The position numbers and the translations under genes are program-made. Shown here one piece after another: positions 37,919-46,852 of a DNA stretch of 64,000 nt. This DNA is from Bacillus wiedmannii (GTDB lineage: Bacteria > Bacillota > Bacilli > Bacillales > Bacillaceae_G). Under the pieces are notes generated by a model. It saw nothing but the letters and a program-made list of their open reading frames with translations, ran no database searches and was not told where the DNA came from. The DNA lies in the NCBI RefSeq assembly GCF_001583695.1, contig NZ_LOBC01000028.1:186001-250000 (forward strand). The letters are read 5' to 3'. Every line of letters begins with the position of its first letter. The first letter of the stretch is position 1.

Positions 37919-38698
37919 TTAATTTCGTATATCCGTTCTTGTAAGTTTAGGTTTCTTTTGAGAATGTGGTATATTTACATGCCCCGAAGTAGCCGTGGAT
38001 TGTCTCCTTTCCTTCCTTGACAATTTAGGTTTCTTTTGAGAATGTAATTCTTTTAAATGTCCCGAAGTAATACCTTGTTTTCTAAAATCAAAGTAAAAAT
38101 ATACATGTGTACTTAGAGCTAAGAACACAACGGAAAAAAATGAAAAGAGAATGATTAATAAAATAGCCATAGCCTGTTGGCTCAAAATTCCAATACTAAT
38201 TTGACCAATCATATAACCTAAACTTGAAAAAAATACAATTTTAGGGATTTTCACCTCTTGATCCGTTGTCCCTCTTAAGCGGGCTGTAAAATATTTAATC
38301 CAGAATAATTCAGATTTATAAACAATTAAACTATATGCAATAAGCGATAGAATAAAAAATAAAGGCGACTCTATTTTTACGAATTCGTAAGCTAACTTTT
38401 GCACAGCTATAAAACTACAAAATGAAATACTTAATGAAACAAATCCAGAATATAGTAAATGTTGCAACTGAGGCTGCCGAGGCTTATAAATGGAAATCCA
38501 AATCCCCCATAGATTACATATCACATAAAATGGTAAAGCTACGTAAGAGTATATATTGAACGGTGGAAATATGAATAAAATGATAAGTAGCATAAAATTC
38601 ATGATAACCCACATAAAGGCCCCTACAACATTCCTTATATCAAATGGTATTAATATTCGTATACAATCCACTATGTTGTTGCCATTATATTTGTCCAT
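37919..38698 (-). CDS. Paralogous membrane protein 2, candidate immunity protein
   Basis: A 259-residue membrane protein with about six spans and a cytoplasmic-looking basic tail. It is a paralogue of the preceding gene product (MDKYNGNNIVDCIRI / MEKYHGKSTEQIIQK openings, matching spans, and the GYMIGQISIGILSQQ / GYVIGQICIGTLSQN block). Its start overlaps the preceding gene by 14 bases. The C-terminal 50 residues hold two copies of a 26-residue unit (GHxxxxHSQKKPKL[ST]R) absent from its paralogue. No known family; protection against the toxin relic encoded upstream is inferred from position. Confidence 0.65.
   Translation of the reverse strand: MDKYNGNNIVDCIRILIPFDIRNVVGAFMWVIMNFMLLIILFIFPPFNIYSYVALPFYVICNLWGIWISIYKPRQPQLQHLLYSGFVSLSISFCSFIAVQKLAYEFVKIESPLFFILSLIAYSLIVYKSELFWIKYFTARLRGTTDQEVKIPKIVFFSSLGYMIGQISIGILSQQAMAILLIILFSFFSVVFLALSTHVYFYFDFRKQGITSGHLKELHSQKKPKLSRKERRQSTATSGHVNIPHSQKKPKLTRTDIRN
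37940..38095. repeat. 78-bp imperfect tandem repeat inside the gene
   Basis: The segment TTTAGGTTTCTTTTGAGAAT recurs 78 bases apart (about 37946 and 38024), as part of a longer imperfect duplication of 26 codons, so the reading frame is kept. Confidence 0.75.
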
Positions 38699-39338
38699 TA
38701 TGCATCCCATCCATTTCCTTCCTCTTCAAATCAACATATACCCATATGTATACGCCATATACACTACACACAACAGCCAATAAAGAAAAGACTAAAATTA
38801 AGACCGTCGCTAAACCGTTTTGTGATAATGTACCTATACATATTTGTCCAATAACATATCCCAATCCTGATAAATAAACAATTGGAGAAATTTTTATATT
38901 GTCATTTTCTTCATTGTTTAATCGCTTTAAAAAACTTTTCACTCCAATAGAAATCAATTTATAAATTGTAAAAATGTAAAGCACAAAAGTAACAATAAAA
39001 AACAGAGGTGTTTCAATTTCAATAAAAGTATATGCAATCTTTTGAATCACTATAAAGCTTCCAAAAGAAAAAGTTATTCCCATAAATCCATTATATAAAA
39101 TGTGTACCAACCTTGGCTCATTTGGTTTACAAAAAAATACCCATCCCCCCCATATATTAGCAATGAAAAGAAAAGGTAAAATTACATATAAGTATATAGT
39201 AAAGGTTGGAGGAAATAAAAATGGGGTTAAAATCATAAAATTAATAACTACCCATACCATAACGACACTCGATCTTACACTGCCAGGCATCAATTTCTGA
39301 ATAATTTGTTCCGTGCTCTTTCCGTGGTATTTTTCCAT
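38685..39338 (-). CDS. Paralogous membrane protein 1, candidate immunity protein
   Basis: A 217-residue protein with about six hydrophobic segments (VVMVWVVINFMILTPFLFPP, IYLYVILPFLFIANIWGGWV ...). ATG start after GGGAG, 16 bases downstream of the toxin relic stop. No named family is recognised. The arrangement (glycine-zipper effector tail, then membrane proteins) resembles LXG toxin loci whose membrane immunity proteins protect against pore formation; that is inference from context. Confidence 0.65.
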   Translation of the reverse strand: MEKYHGKSTEQIIQKLMPGSVRSSVVMVWVVINFMILTPFLFPPTFTIYLYVILPFLFIANIWGGWVFFCKPNEPRLVHILYNGFMGITFSFGSFIVIQKIAYTFIEIETPLFFIVTFVLYIFTIYKLISIGVKSFLKRLNNEENDNIKISPIVYLSGLGYVIGQICIGTLSQNGLATVLILVFSLLAVVCSVYGVYIWVYVDLKRKEMDGMHNGQI

Positions 39339-39354
39339 ATTAATCTCCCAAAAA

Positions 39355-39735
39355 CTAAAAAATTTTATCTAAAACTGCTCCGATTCCAGATTTAACTCTA
39401 TCTTTTATCGAATCCTGTTTACCATCATGATTCCAATCACCTTTGTTAAACTTAATTCCATCTGTTACTATACTAGCTCCTATAGAAACACCAAAGCCAA
39501 TACAAGCTCCAGCAACAGTTCCGATTGGACCTCCCAAAAAAGTTCCAACCAATGCACCTGCTTTGGCTCCCGCAAAGGCACTTACAGCAGTTGTACCAAC
39601 CCCAATTGCTGCATAGCCTAAAGCACTTGTTTTTAATTTTAATCAATCTTTAAGAAATTCTTTTGGTGATAAAATATGTCTTTTTATATCGTCTATTTGC
39701 TTTACTTCGGCTAGAGGTAATGTAGTATGTAATCT
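39355..39735 (-). pseudogene. C-terminal relic of a glycine-zipper (LXG-like) secreted toxin
   Basis: On the minus strand one frame runs from about 39735 to a stop at 39355 with a single internal TGA at 39643-39645. Before the TGA it reads LPLAEVKQIDDIKRHILSPK; after it comes a Gly/Ala-rich hydrophobic stretch (GYAAIGVGTTAVSAFAGAKA, GTFLGGPIGTVAGACIGFGV) with GxxxG zipper repeats, then DWNHDGKQDSIKD, a calcium-loop-like motif. The style fits C-termini of Bacillus LXG-type polymorphic toxins. The N-terminal LXG domain is absent from the window, so this is an orphan, decayed toxin module. Confidence 0.6.
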
Positions 39736-39907
39736 CTAGGAAATATAATACAATAAAAAAATGATTCAATCTAGTAATTGCCAACACTTATATCTAAAAA
39801 CTAAAAAAATTCTAATAACAACAAAAAGAAAGAGAATTAATTTACATATATTTTTATAATAATAATGTCTCTTCACTACACAATCTTTATTTTTTAAGCT
39901 AAAAAAA

Positions 39908-39937
39908 GAAGTATCGTCCTATAAAAGACAATACTTC
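39908..39937 (-). terminator. Terminator after the FAD monooxygenase gene
   Basis: GAAGTATcGTC (39908-39918) pairs with GACaATACTTC (39927-39937), followed on the minus strand by TTTTTTT. Confidence 0.8.
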
Positions 39938-39946
39938 CTTAGTTAC

Positions 39947-41566
39947 TTAAAAATCACATAATAAATTAACCATTACCTCTTCAAGCACTACATCTAGATT
40001 TACTACCTCTTTTTCCGAACGCCATCCTATAAAGCCATCTGGTCTAATTAATACAGCTCCTCCATTCTCTATCCCATATAATTTACTAAAAATATCTTCT
40101 TGAGCAATAAAGTCTCCCCTTAAACCAACGCTATAAAATTTTATATTTATTCCTAATGTAGATGAAACATTCTGTACACACTCAGCCCAAGTACGATTTT
40201 CTGCTATAGTAAGTAATACAAAATCGTTACCCAATAAATCAAGTATTGAAATTTCTTTCCCATCATATGTTCCAAAAAAGTGTGGCGCTCGCGTTCCAGG
40301 TCTCCCGTTCAACTCTACGCTATCCATTCTATGTGGAGTGACTGAGTCATCTATAATCGCCTCTGAACAATACTGATATCCAACTGTAACAGCTAAACCG
40401 TCCATATTATTTAAACTACCTTCTTCTCTATTCGCCGCATGAAACAGTAAACTACTCGCATAATCTGTCGTTAATTTTGCAACAGGATATCTCTCTTCAT
40501 GATATGTTTCTAACAGTTTTGGTTTTGCCTTTCCTTTTATAACAGCCGCTAATTTCCAGGCTAGATTGTGTGCATCTTGTATTCCTGTATTGGAACCAAA
40601 CCCTCCTGTTGGCGGCATAATATGTGCAGAATCACCAACTAAAAAAATGCGATTATCTTGAAATTTTGTAGCAGTACTTTCAGCCGCTTTCCACGGTAAA
40701 ACACTTACTATTTCTGGCTCAACATTTGTGCTTCCAATTGCGGTTTGAATAATTTGTTTACAACTTTCTATAGTGAAATCCTCTGGTTGCTCTCCTTTTA
40801 ATGGATCGTAGGATACATGGTAAATCCATCTTCTTTCGTTATCAACTGGAATAAGCGCACCAAGAACTTCCGGATGAAGTACCATAGAAAAAGCAAATGC
40901 ATCTCCTTGTATAAACTCACTTAAACCCGCTTCAAAATAAATATTCATATAATAGCCACCGATTGTACCTCGTCCCTCCGTACTTATCCCTAGCTGCTCA
41001 CGTATTTTACTTTTTGCCCCATCTGCTGCAATTACGTAGTCACAATGAACAACCCTCTCTTTTTCCGTTTCGCGATCTCGAATCGTTGCTATTACTCCGT
41101 TTTCCTTTTGTTCAAATGAAACTAACTCATGATAAAAAAATAGTTGCCCACCTAATGTTTTTGCTTCTAGTAACATCATCTGTTCTAAAGTAATTTGATA
41201 ACAAGCAGTTTGTTTTGATGGACTAATCTCTTTTACTTTTCGAAGTAATTTTTCATCGTTTTCATACTGAGTCACCCTCAATTGTGCGAATTCTTCCTGA
41301 TTCGCCTCAGCTATTGTATGAACAGCTATTCTTCCTCGGACATTTTCTAATGTTTTACCCGCTGATGTAATTCTTTGTTCTAAACCTAATTCTCGAAATA
41401 ACTCCATCGTACGAAAAGTGATTCCACCTGCTTTTGGATGAATTGCAGTAGACGGATGCCTTTCAATAAGTAAGTACTCAATATTATGTTTTGCAAGAAA
41501 TAACGCAGACGCTAATCCTGATAATCCCCCTCCAACAATTAAAACTGGTACATAATTCAATTCCAT
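39947..41566 (-). CDS. FAD-dependent aromatic-ring monooxygenase (PheA/TfdB family)
   Basis: A 539-residue flavoprotein. The FAD dinucleotide fold is at the start (VLIVGGGLSGLASALFLAKH), the second FAD motif is VGDSAHIMPPTGGFGSNTGIQDAHNL near residue 295 (given by its ends VGDSAH and QDAHNL), and a thioredoxin-like C-terminal domain occupies about residues 400-539. Such enzymes hydroxylate phenols, polyketides or antibiotics with NADPH and oxygen. The substrate is unknown. ATG start after GGAGGATAAG. It is transcribed alone. Confidence 0.87.
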   Translation of the reverse strand: MELNYVPVLIVGGGLSGLASALFLAKHNIEYLLIERHPSTAIHPKAGGITFRTMELFRELGLEQRITSAGKTLENVRGRIAVHTIAEANQEEFAQLRVTQYENDEKLLRKVKEISPSKQTACYQITLEQMMLLEAKTLGGQLFFYHELVSFEQKENGVIATIRDRETEKERVVHCDYVIAADGAKSKIREQLGISTEGRGTIGGYYMNIYFEAGLSEFIQGDAFAFSMVLHPEVLGALIPVDNERRWIYHVSYDPLKGEQPEDFTIESCKQIIQTAIGSTNVEPEIVSVLPWKAAESTATKFQDNRIFLVGDSAHIMPPTGGFGSNTGIQDAHNLAWKLAAVIKGKAKPKLLETYHEERYPVAKLTTDYASSLLFHAANREEGSLNNMDGLAVTVGYQYCSEAIIDDSVTPHRMDSVELNGRPGTRAPHFFGTYDGKEISILDLLGNDFVLLTIAENRTWAECVQNVSSTLGINIKFYSVGLRGDFIAQEDIFSKLYGIENGGAVLIRPDGFIGWRSEKEVVNLDVVLEEVMVNLLCDF

Positions 41567-42094
41567 TTACTTATCCTCCACATCATTGTTCTGAGCTCAG
41601 TGACATAAATATAATCAAAAAAACAACAAAGATATAGACTTATATTTCATTTTAAATTATCATATAGATAGATTACGCCCCAAATTTTTTTTACTTTTTC
41701 ATACATCTATAATCCGTTTGAATTGTGCATGCATGCAAGAGTAAAACGAAAGAACTCACTTTAGTAGACACAAAAATAATAAAAACATGATAAGCGGTCG
41801 TAACCCTATAAATTATACGGGGTTACGACCGCTTAATTTTTTGCCCAATGACTTAACCATTCTCATTTGGAAACAACGTATTATTAAATCATTTTCTATT
41901 TTTAAAACTTCATCCATCTTGGTATGTATTCCTTTTCTATCCCCCTATTATTTTCAACCCATAAAATTTAATTCGTCTCGATTTTCTTTCCCAATATTGC
42001 AACTCATACACCAATCATGTAGCATTACCGTATCGAAGTAATGGTCCATCCTCTTAAACCTTTCGACTTATTACCAGGGGGTATATTGATTAAA
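41567..42094. other. Intergenic region with an orphan 16-bp hairpin
   Basis: About 530 bases between the monooxygenase and the ArsR gene. The clearest feature is the perfect inverted repeat at 41791-41835. A 34-codon minus-strand frame beginning MDEVLKIENDLIIRCFQMRM ends inside this hairpin and has a coding-like composition, so a gene remnant is possible. Otherwise nothing was recognised. Confidence 0.55.
41791..41840. terminator. Perfect 16-bp stem hairpin, terminator-like
   Basis: TAAGCGGTCGTAACCC (41791-41806) pairs perfectly with GGGTTACGACCGCTTA (41820-41835), followed by ATTTTTT on the plus strand. No upstream plus-strand gene is visible. Confidence 0.7.
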
Positions 42095-42508
42095 ATGAAT
42101 AGACAAGAACAATTAAATGTTATAAAAAAAGATTTTCTTGATTCTCAAAAAGTATTATTGGCAATTGGTGATGAAACACGTCAAGCTATTTTGTTAGTTC
42201 TCATGGAAACGGAATGTCAAACAGGATTACGTGTAGGAGAAATCACAAAACAAACACACCTTTCTCGACCAGCGGTATCACATCACCTTAGAATTTTACG
42301 AGAAGCCGGTATTATTTTAATGCGAAAAGAAGGTACAAAAAACTTTTATTATATTGATATACGTACAAAATTAGGTTTATTAAAAAATCTTGTATTAGAT
42401 ATTGAGAAACTATTGCACAACTTTTATCCCGCTTTAATGGGCAGTAAGACCCCCACCTCAAAATTCAGTGAAAGCAAAGAAGTTAGGTGGGGGATCAACT
42501 GCCCATAA
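42095..42508 (+). CDS. ArsR-type winged-helix repressor with repeat-derived C-terminus
   Basis: A 137-residue HTH protein of the ArsR family (LLAIGDETRQAILLVLME, VGEITKQTHLSRPAVSHHLR, ILMRKEGTKNFYYID). No metal-binding cysteine set is evident, so it may sense something else. The last 25 or so codons (SKTPTSKFSESKEVRWGINC) are read from the hairpin repeat at 42439-42564, so the natural C-terminus has been replaced or extended. An alternative TTG start at 42086 is closer to AGGGGG. The oxidoreductase gene follows on the same strand and may be its target. Confidence 0.8.
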   Translation: MNRQEQLNVIKKDFLDSQKVLLAIGDETRQAILLVLMETECQTGLRVGEITKQTHLSRPAVSHHLRILREAGIILMRKEGTKNFYYIDIRTKLGLLKNLVLDIEKLLHNFYPALMGSKTPTSKFSESKEVRWGINCP

Positions 42509-42564
42509 AAGTCCGATTGGTTCAACTAATAATCAGTGGAGGATGAAGAAAACCCCCACTGATT
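42439..42564. repeat. Hairpin-rich repeat element at the ArsR 3' end
   Basis: Nested pairings: GGGCAGT (42439-42445) with ACTGCCC (42498-42504), and inside it CCCCCACCT (42450-42458) with AGGTGGGGG (42485-42493). A second hairpin pairs TCAGTGG (42533-42539) with CCACTGA (42556-42562). The dense pairing suggests a mobile-repeat or structured-RNA origin. I believe I have seen related sequence scattered in Bacillus, but cannot verify this. Confidence 0.7.
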
Positions 42565-42600
42565 AAAGTTTCACTTTATTGAAATGTGGAGGTATAAGAA

Positions 42601-43599
42601 ATGAAAGCGATGATAATTGATAAGTACGGGAAAGTTCCAATGCATATGGCAGAGGTACCTACTCCTGAAATAAATGAGCATGAAGTGCTTGCAGAAATTC
42701 ATGCAGCTAGTATTAACCCGATTGATTTTAAAATACGTGATGGAAAAGTAAAAATGTTACTTAAATATGAAATGCCCCTAATCCTTGGTAATGACTTTTC
42801 CGGTGTCATCGTAAAGGTTGGATCAAAAGTAACTCGTTTTAAAGTTGGTGATGAAATATATGCACGTCCAAGAAAAAATAAAATCGGTACTTTCGCTGAA
42901 TATATAGCCATACATGAGGATGATATAGCCTTAAAACCAAAAAATTTAAGTTTTGAGGAAGCTGCGTCAATTCCTCTCGTTGGCTTAACGTCATATCAAG
43001 CATTACATGATATCATGCACTTACAAAAAGAACAAAAGATTTTAATTCACGCTGGATCCGGTGGTGTTGGTACTTTCGCTATCCAGTTAGCAAAAATAAT
43101 GGGTGCTACCGTTACGACGACTGCTAGTGAAGCTGGTGCGAATTTAGTAAAGTCACTTGGTGCAGATGAAATTATTAATTACACAACAGAAAAATTTGAA
43201 GATATGCTAACAAATTATGATGCGGTATTTGATACAATCGGCGGGACAACACTTGAAAAATCATTCAATATTATAAAAAGCGGTGGCAACATTGTTTCTG
43301 TTTCAGGTATGCCGAATGCTCGATTCGGTAAAGAATTCGGTTCAGGATTTTTCAAAACACTCTTATTTTCATTAGCAAGTAAAAAACTTACTGCACTTGA
43401 AAAGAAGCATAATGCTCAATATTCATTTTTATTTATGAAGCCAAGCGGCGATCAATTACGCACTATTGCAAACTATATTGAAGCCGGAAAAATCAAACCT
43501 GTAATCGATCAAGTTTTCCCTTTTGAAGATGCTCAAAAAGCAATGGAATATTCAGAGGCCGGAAGAGCAAAGGGAAAAATAATTGTAAAAATAAAATAA
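42601..43599 (+). CDS. NADP-dependent oxidoreductase (zinc-type alcohol dehydrogenase-like, MDR)
   Basis: A 332-residue MDR protein: GroES-like domain with VLAEIHAASINPIDFKIRDG (residues about 29-48), then the Rossmann motif ILIHAGSGGVGTFAIQLAK near residue 147. The zinc cysteines are missing, as in quinone or enone reductases. About 30% alike by eye to the oxidoreductase at 13330. ATG start with GGAGG. It lies about 90 bases after the ArsR-type gene, with the second repeat hairpin between them that could weaken read-through. Confidence 0.86.
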   Translation: MKAMIIDKYGKVPMHMAEVPTPEINEHEVLAEIHAASINPIDFKIRDGKVKMLLKYEMPLILGNDFSGVIVKVGSKVTRFKVGDEIYARPRKNKIGTFAEYIAIHEDDIALKPKNLSFEEAASIPLVGLTSYQALHDIMHLQKEQKILIHAGSGGVGTFAIQLAKIMGATVTTTASEAGANLVKSLGADEIINYTTEKFEDMLTNYDAVFDTIGGTTLEKSFNIIKSGGNIVSVSGMPNARFGKEFGSGFFKTLLFSLASKKLTALEKKHNAQYSFLFMKPSGDQLRTIANYIEAGKIKPVIDQVFPFEDAQKAMEYSEAGRAKGKIIVKIK

Positions 43600-43603
43600 T
43601 AAC

Positions 43604-43634
43604 AAAGACTCCATTTTCTTAAAATGGGGTCTTT
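43604..43634 (+). terminator. Terminator after the oxidoreductase gene
   Basis: AAAGACtCCATTTT (43604-43617) pairs with AAAATGGgGTCTTT (43621-43634), one mismatch. Confidence 0.78.
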
Positions 43635-43777
43635 ATATTTACTGTTAAATAGACATAGTGCAGTGAAGTCCTTACAATAGATTGCAAGGGGAAATATCAT
43701 ATTATACTTTTAGCTAATTTTACAAAGAATACATACGTACAAATACATAATAAAAAAATAAACAAGGAGGAGATAAA

Positions 43778-45244
43778 ATGACTACAAATAATGAAGCAGG
43801 TTGGAATTTAGACAATAGTTATGCGACTTTACCACATTCATTTTATACAGAAATCCCCCCTACTCCCGTAAGTTCACCGGAGTTAGTTAAGCTAAACCAT
43901 TCACTTGCGATATCTCTTGGCTTTAATCCTGAAGAATTGAAGAAAGAAGCCGAAATTGCTATTTTCGCCGGTAATGCACTCCCAGAAGGAGCTCATCCAT
44001 TAGCTCAAGCATATGCTGGTCATCAATTCGGACATTTTAATATGTTAGGCGACGGTCGTGCTCTTTTAATTGGTGAACAAATTACTCCTTCAGGTAAACG
44101 TTTTGACATTCAGCTAAAAGGTTCTGGCCCTACTCCGTATTCACGCCGCGGTGATGGTCGTGCTGCACTCGGTCCGATGCTACGTGAATATATTATTAGC
44201 GAAGCAATGTATGCACTTGATATTCCAACTACCCGCAGTTTAGCAGTTGTCACAACTGGTGAACCAACCTATCGTGAAACAAAATTACCTGGAGCTATTT
44301 TGACTAGAGTAGCAAGTAGCCATATACGCGTCGGCACATTTCAATATGCTGCAGCTCGCGGCTCAATCGAGGATCTTCAATCGCTAGCTGACTATACAAT
44401 AAAAAGACATTACCCAGAAATTGAAGATCATGAAAACCGATATACTGCATTGCTACAAGAAGTCATCAAAAAACAAGCAAGCCTCATCGCTAAATGGCAA
44501 CTTGTTGGATTTATCCACGGTGTAATGAACACTGACAATATAACAATTAGTGGAGAAACGATTGATTACGGCCCTTGTGCATTTATGGATAATTACGACC
44601 AAGGAACCGTATTTAGCTCTATTGATACACAAGGTCGCTACGCATATGGAAATCAGCCATATATGGCCGCATGGGACCTCGCGCGACTAGCTGAATCTTT
44701 AATACCAATCCTACACGAAGATGAAGAAGAAGCATTAAAGATTGCTCAAGATGAAATTTCAAAATTTAGCGTACAGTATGAAAAACAGTGGTTCCTTGGA
44801 ATGAAAAAGAAATTAGGACTATTTAGCAACGAAGAACAAGATCACTCACTTATTGAGCAACTTTTAAAAATGATGGAGAAATATAAAGCGGATTACACAA
44901 ATACATTCCGTTCATTAACTCTTGATACGTTAGAAAATACGCCTCTATTCGATAGCCCTGAATTTAAAGAATGGTATAAACTGTGGCAATCTCGATTAGA
45001 AAAACAAGAAGAATCGAAAGAAAATGCCTACGAAATGATGCAAAATAATAATCCATCAATCATCCCAAGAAACCATCGCGTAGAAGAAGCACTAGAAGCA
45101 GCTGTCACAAATGGCGACTATAGCGTAATGGAGAAACTTCTTGAGGCTCTATCAAATCCTTATGCGTATTCTACAGATCAAGAAGAATACTGCGTTCCAC
45201 CTACGCCGACGAATCGCCCTTATCGTACTTTTTGTGGGACTTGA
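43778..45244 (+). CDS. selO: Protein adenylyltransferase SelO (YdiU/UPF0061)
   Basis: A 488-residue pseudokinase-fold AMP transferase that AMPylates Ser/Thr/Tyr of proteins, linked to redox stress. Conserved blocks: [20 protein letters not shown] near residue 85, [20 protein letters not shown] near residue 110, and the metal-binding [16 protein letters not shown] and [14 protein letters not shown] near residue 247-275. In known SelO proteins the C-terminal CxxU/CxxC-like end forms a regulatory disulfide; here the tail is YRTFCGT with one cysteine plus EEYCVPP upstream. ATG start after AAGGAGGAG. Confidence 0.93.
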   Translation: MTTNNEAGWNLDNSYATLPHSFYTEIPPTPVSSPELVKLNHSLAISLGFNPEELKKEAEIAIFAGNALPEGAHPLAQAYAGHQFGHFNMLGDGRALLIGEQITPSGKRFDIQLKGSGPTPYSRRGDGRAALGPMLREYIISEAMYALDIPTTRSLAVVTTGEPTYRETKLPGAILTRVASSHIRVGTFQYAAARGSIEDLQSLADYTIKRHYPEIEDHENRYTALLQEVIKKQASLIAKWQLVGFIHGVMNTDNITISGETIDYGPCAFMDNYDQGTVFSSIDTQGRYAYGNQPYMAAWDLARLAESLIPILHEDEEEALKIAQDEISKFSVQYEKQWFLGMKKKLGLFSNEEQDHSLIEQLLKMMEKYKADYTNTFRSLTLDTLENTPLFDSPEFKEWYKLWQSRLEKQEESKENAYEMMQNNNPSIIPRNHRVEEALEAAVTNGDYSVMEKLLEALSNPYAYSTDQEEYCVPPTPTNRPYRTFCGT

Positions 45245-45257
45245 TTGTTTAATATGT

Positions 45258-45299
45258 AAAAAGGTGTGTTCATACAAATTGTGTCAACGCACCCTTTTT
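45258..45299 (+). terminator. Terminator after selO
   Basis: GGTGTGTT pairs with AACGCACC (one G-U pair), flanked by AAAAA and TTTTT. Confidence 0.75.
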
Positions 45300-45499
45300 A
45301 TATACTCCCCTCTCAACTAAAACTTTAAAACGCTTCTCCCCCGATGCCCTTTCTTTAATCCAAAACATAATCCATACTATTCCAATAAATTTACTCATAA
45401 GCTTGTTAAACAAATATTGAGAAATAAAAATTCCATTTCTAAATATTGTTATTTTTGATAGTATTATTTATAAGAATATTCAAAAAGCGAGGGGATTTC

Positions 45500-46594
45500 A
45501 TGAACGTTCAACTACAAGGTAATGAACAAGTTACGAAATTATTTAATGACTGGTATGCAGCTATGCTAAAACAAGATGTGTCCCAGGCGACAAACTTAAA
45601 GCATGAAATTGAGGAAAAGGAACTAAACTTTGAAGAAGAGGAAAACTTAGCATTATACAATTCTCTACTAAATTTTCGTTTCAAAGTTTTAACTGATGGT
45701 TTAAGCATCACAAAAGATAGTTTCAATAAGATAGATTCTTACTCGATTTCACCTAATCACCAACTTTCTTACTACTATCATTTATTTAAAGCGATTCATG
45801 CTACTTTAACAACAAATTATAATTTAGCAAGTGAACATTATGAAAAAGCTGAGAGACTACTGGTAAATGCCACTGATGATCTAGAAAAAGGGGAATTTAA
45901 TTATCGAATGGCTATTTTCTATTATCATTTCTACCAGCCAATTGAGGCTATTGAATATGCAACCAAAGCGAAAGAATTCTTCATAAAAGCTGTAGGGTAT
46001 GAAAAGAATGTCGCCTCTTGTGAAAGCGTATTAGGTGCAGCATTTGTATATTTAAAACAATACGAGCAAGCAGAGGAAAAATATAATTCAGCAATCAATA
46101 TTTTACAGAAACAGGATGAAGAATCATTACTGTTAAGAGTGCGTAATAACTTAGGTTGGCTATATGCTAATCAAAACTTATCAACATTAGCTATTCGTCA
46201 TCTATCTGAAGTGACAACAAAAATGCCTACGCATTTTAAAGCGATTTTCTTACAAGCAAGGGAACATTCTAAACTTGGTGAAATAAATATCGCTTCAGAA
46301 TTTATTAAAAAAGGATTAAAAATTTGTACAGAACTTAACAATGAAGAATATATGCTTCACTTTAAAATTTTAGAGTCCCTTAACAATAACGAGTCAACTG
46401 AAGACTTAGAAAAAATTATTCTTGAAGGAATTACGTATTTCGACAAAGAATCTTTATATAACTATACTCAGGAATATTCAGAAAAGTTAGCTGTTAAACT
46501 TTACGATGAAAATAACCATATAAAAGCAAGTGAGTATTTTCATAAAGCGTTACAAGCAAAAGAAAAAACGTTTGAGAAAGGGGCTTTAAAATGA
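45500..46594 (+). CDS. rap: Rap-type tetratricopeptide regulator
   Basis: A 364-residue helical protein of the RRNPP Rap family: an N-terminal three-helix bundle (EQVTKLFNDWYAAMLKQDVS) and about six TPR repeats from residue 90 on (YNLASEHYEKAERLLV, YLKQYEQAEEKYNSAIN, HIKASEYFHKALQAKE). Rap proteins dephosphorylate Spo0F or block response regulators and are inhibited by a small imported peptide. The peptide precursor gene overlaps its stop by four bases (ATGA), the standard rap-phr arrangement. ATG at 45500 follows GAGGGG; an upstream extension of 18 residues is unlikely. Confidence 0.9.
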   Translation: MNVQLQGNEQVTKLFNDWYAAMLKQDVSQATNLKHEIEEKELNFEEEENLALYNSLLNFRFKVLTDGLSITKDSFNKIDSYSISPNHQLSYYYHLFKAIHATLTTNYNLASEHYEKAERLLVNATDDLEKGEFNYRMAIFYYHFYQPIEAIEYATKAKEFFIKAVGYEKNVASCESVLGAAFVYLKQYEQAEEKYNSAINILQKQDEESLLLRVRNNLGWLYANQNLSTLAIRHLSEVTTKMPTHFKAIFLQAREHSKLGEINIASEFIKKGLKICTELNNEEYMLHFKILESLNNNESTEDLEKIILEGITYFDKESLYNYTQEYSEKLAVKLYDENNHIKASEYFHKALQAKEKTFEKGALK

Positions 46595-46779
46595 TAAAAA
46601 AAATTAGTTCTATCGTTTTAGGATTATCTGTACTAGGTATTGTATCTATTGGTCTAAGTAGTTCATTTACATATCAAGCAGGCCATGCGGATTTCCCGGC
46701 ACCACAAAGACCTGACCTTGTTCAATCCGTTGACGTAAGTAAAGACTATAACTCAACAACAGCTGTAAAAGCGCTTTAA
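46591..46779 (+). CDS. phr: Phr signalling-peptide precursor
   Basis: A 62-residue exported prepeptide. Residues 1-33 form a signal peptide (IKKISSIVLGLSVLGIVSIG) cut near AGHA-DFP; the exported part is 29 residues. The active peptide, usually 5-7 residues, should come from this tail, but its exact borders are not visible; the segment after the signal and the C-terminal TTAVKAL are both candidates. The start overlaps the rap stop (ATGA), so translation is coupled. A terminator follows at 46786. Confidence 0.85.
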   Translation: MIKKISSIVLGLSVLGIVSIGLSSSFTYQAGHADFPAPQRPDLVQSVDVSKDYNSTTAVKAL

Positions 46780-46785
46780 AAAACG

Positions 46786-46813
46786 AAAGACCTTCAATTC
46801 AGAAGGTCTTTTT
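46786..46813 (+). terminator. Terminator of rap-phr
   Basis: AAAGACCTTC (46786-46795) pairs with GAAGGTCTTT (46802-46811), followed by T residues. Confidence 0.88.
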
Positions 46814-46852
46814 AAATACGCTTATTTAGAATATTTCCCTTTCATGTAGACT

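Noticed and set aside
41787-42041. An 84-residue plus-strand frame before the ArsR gene
   Set aside because: It starts next to the orphan hairpin, runs through it, and has no ribosome site or family resemblance.
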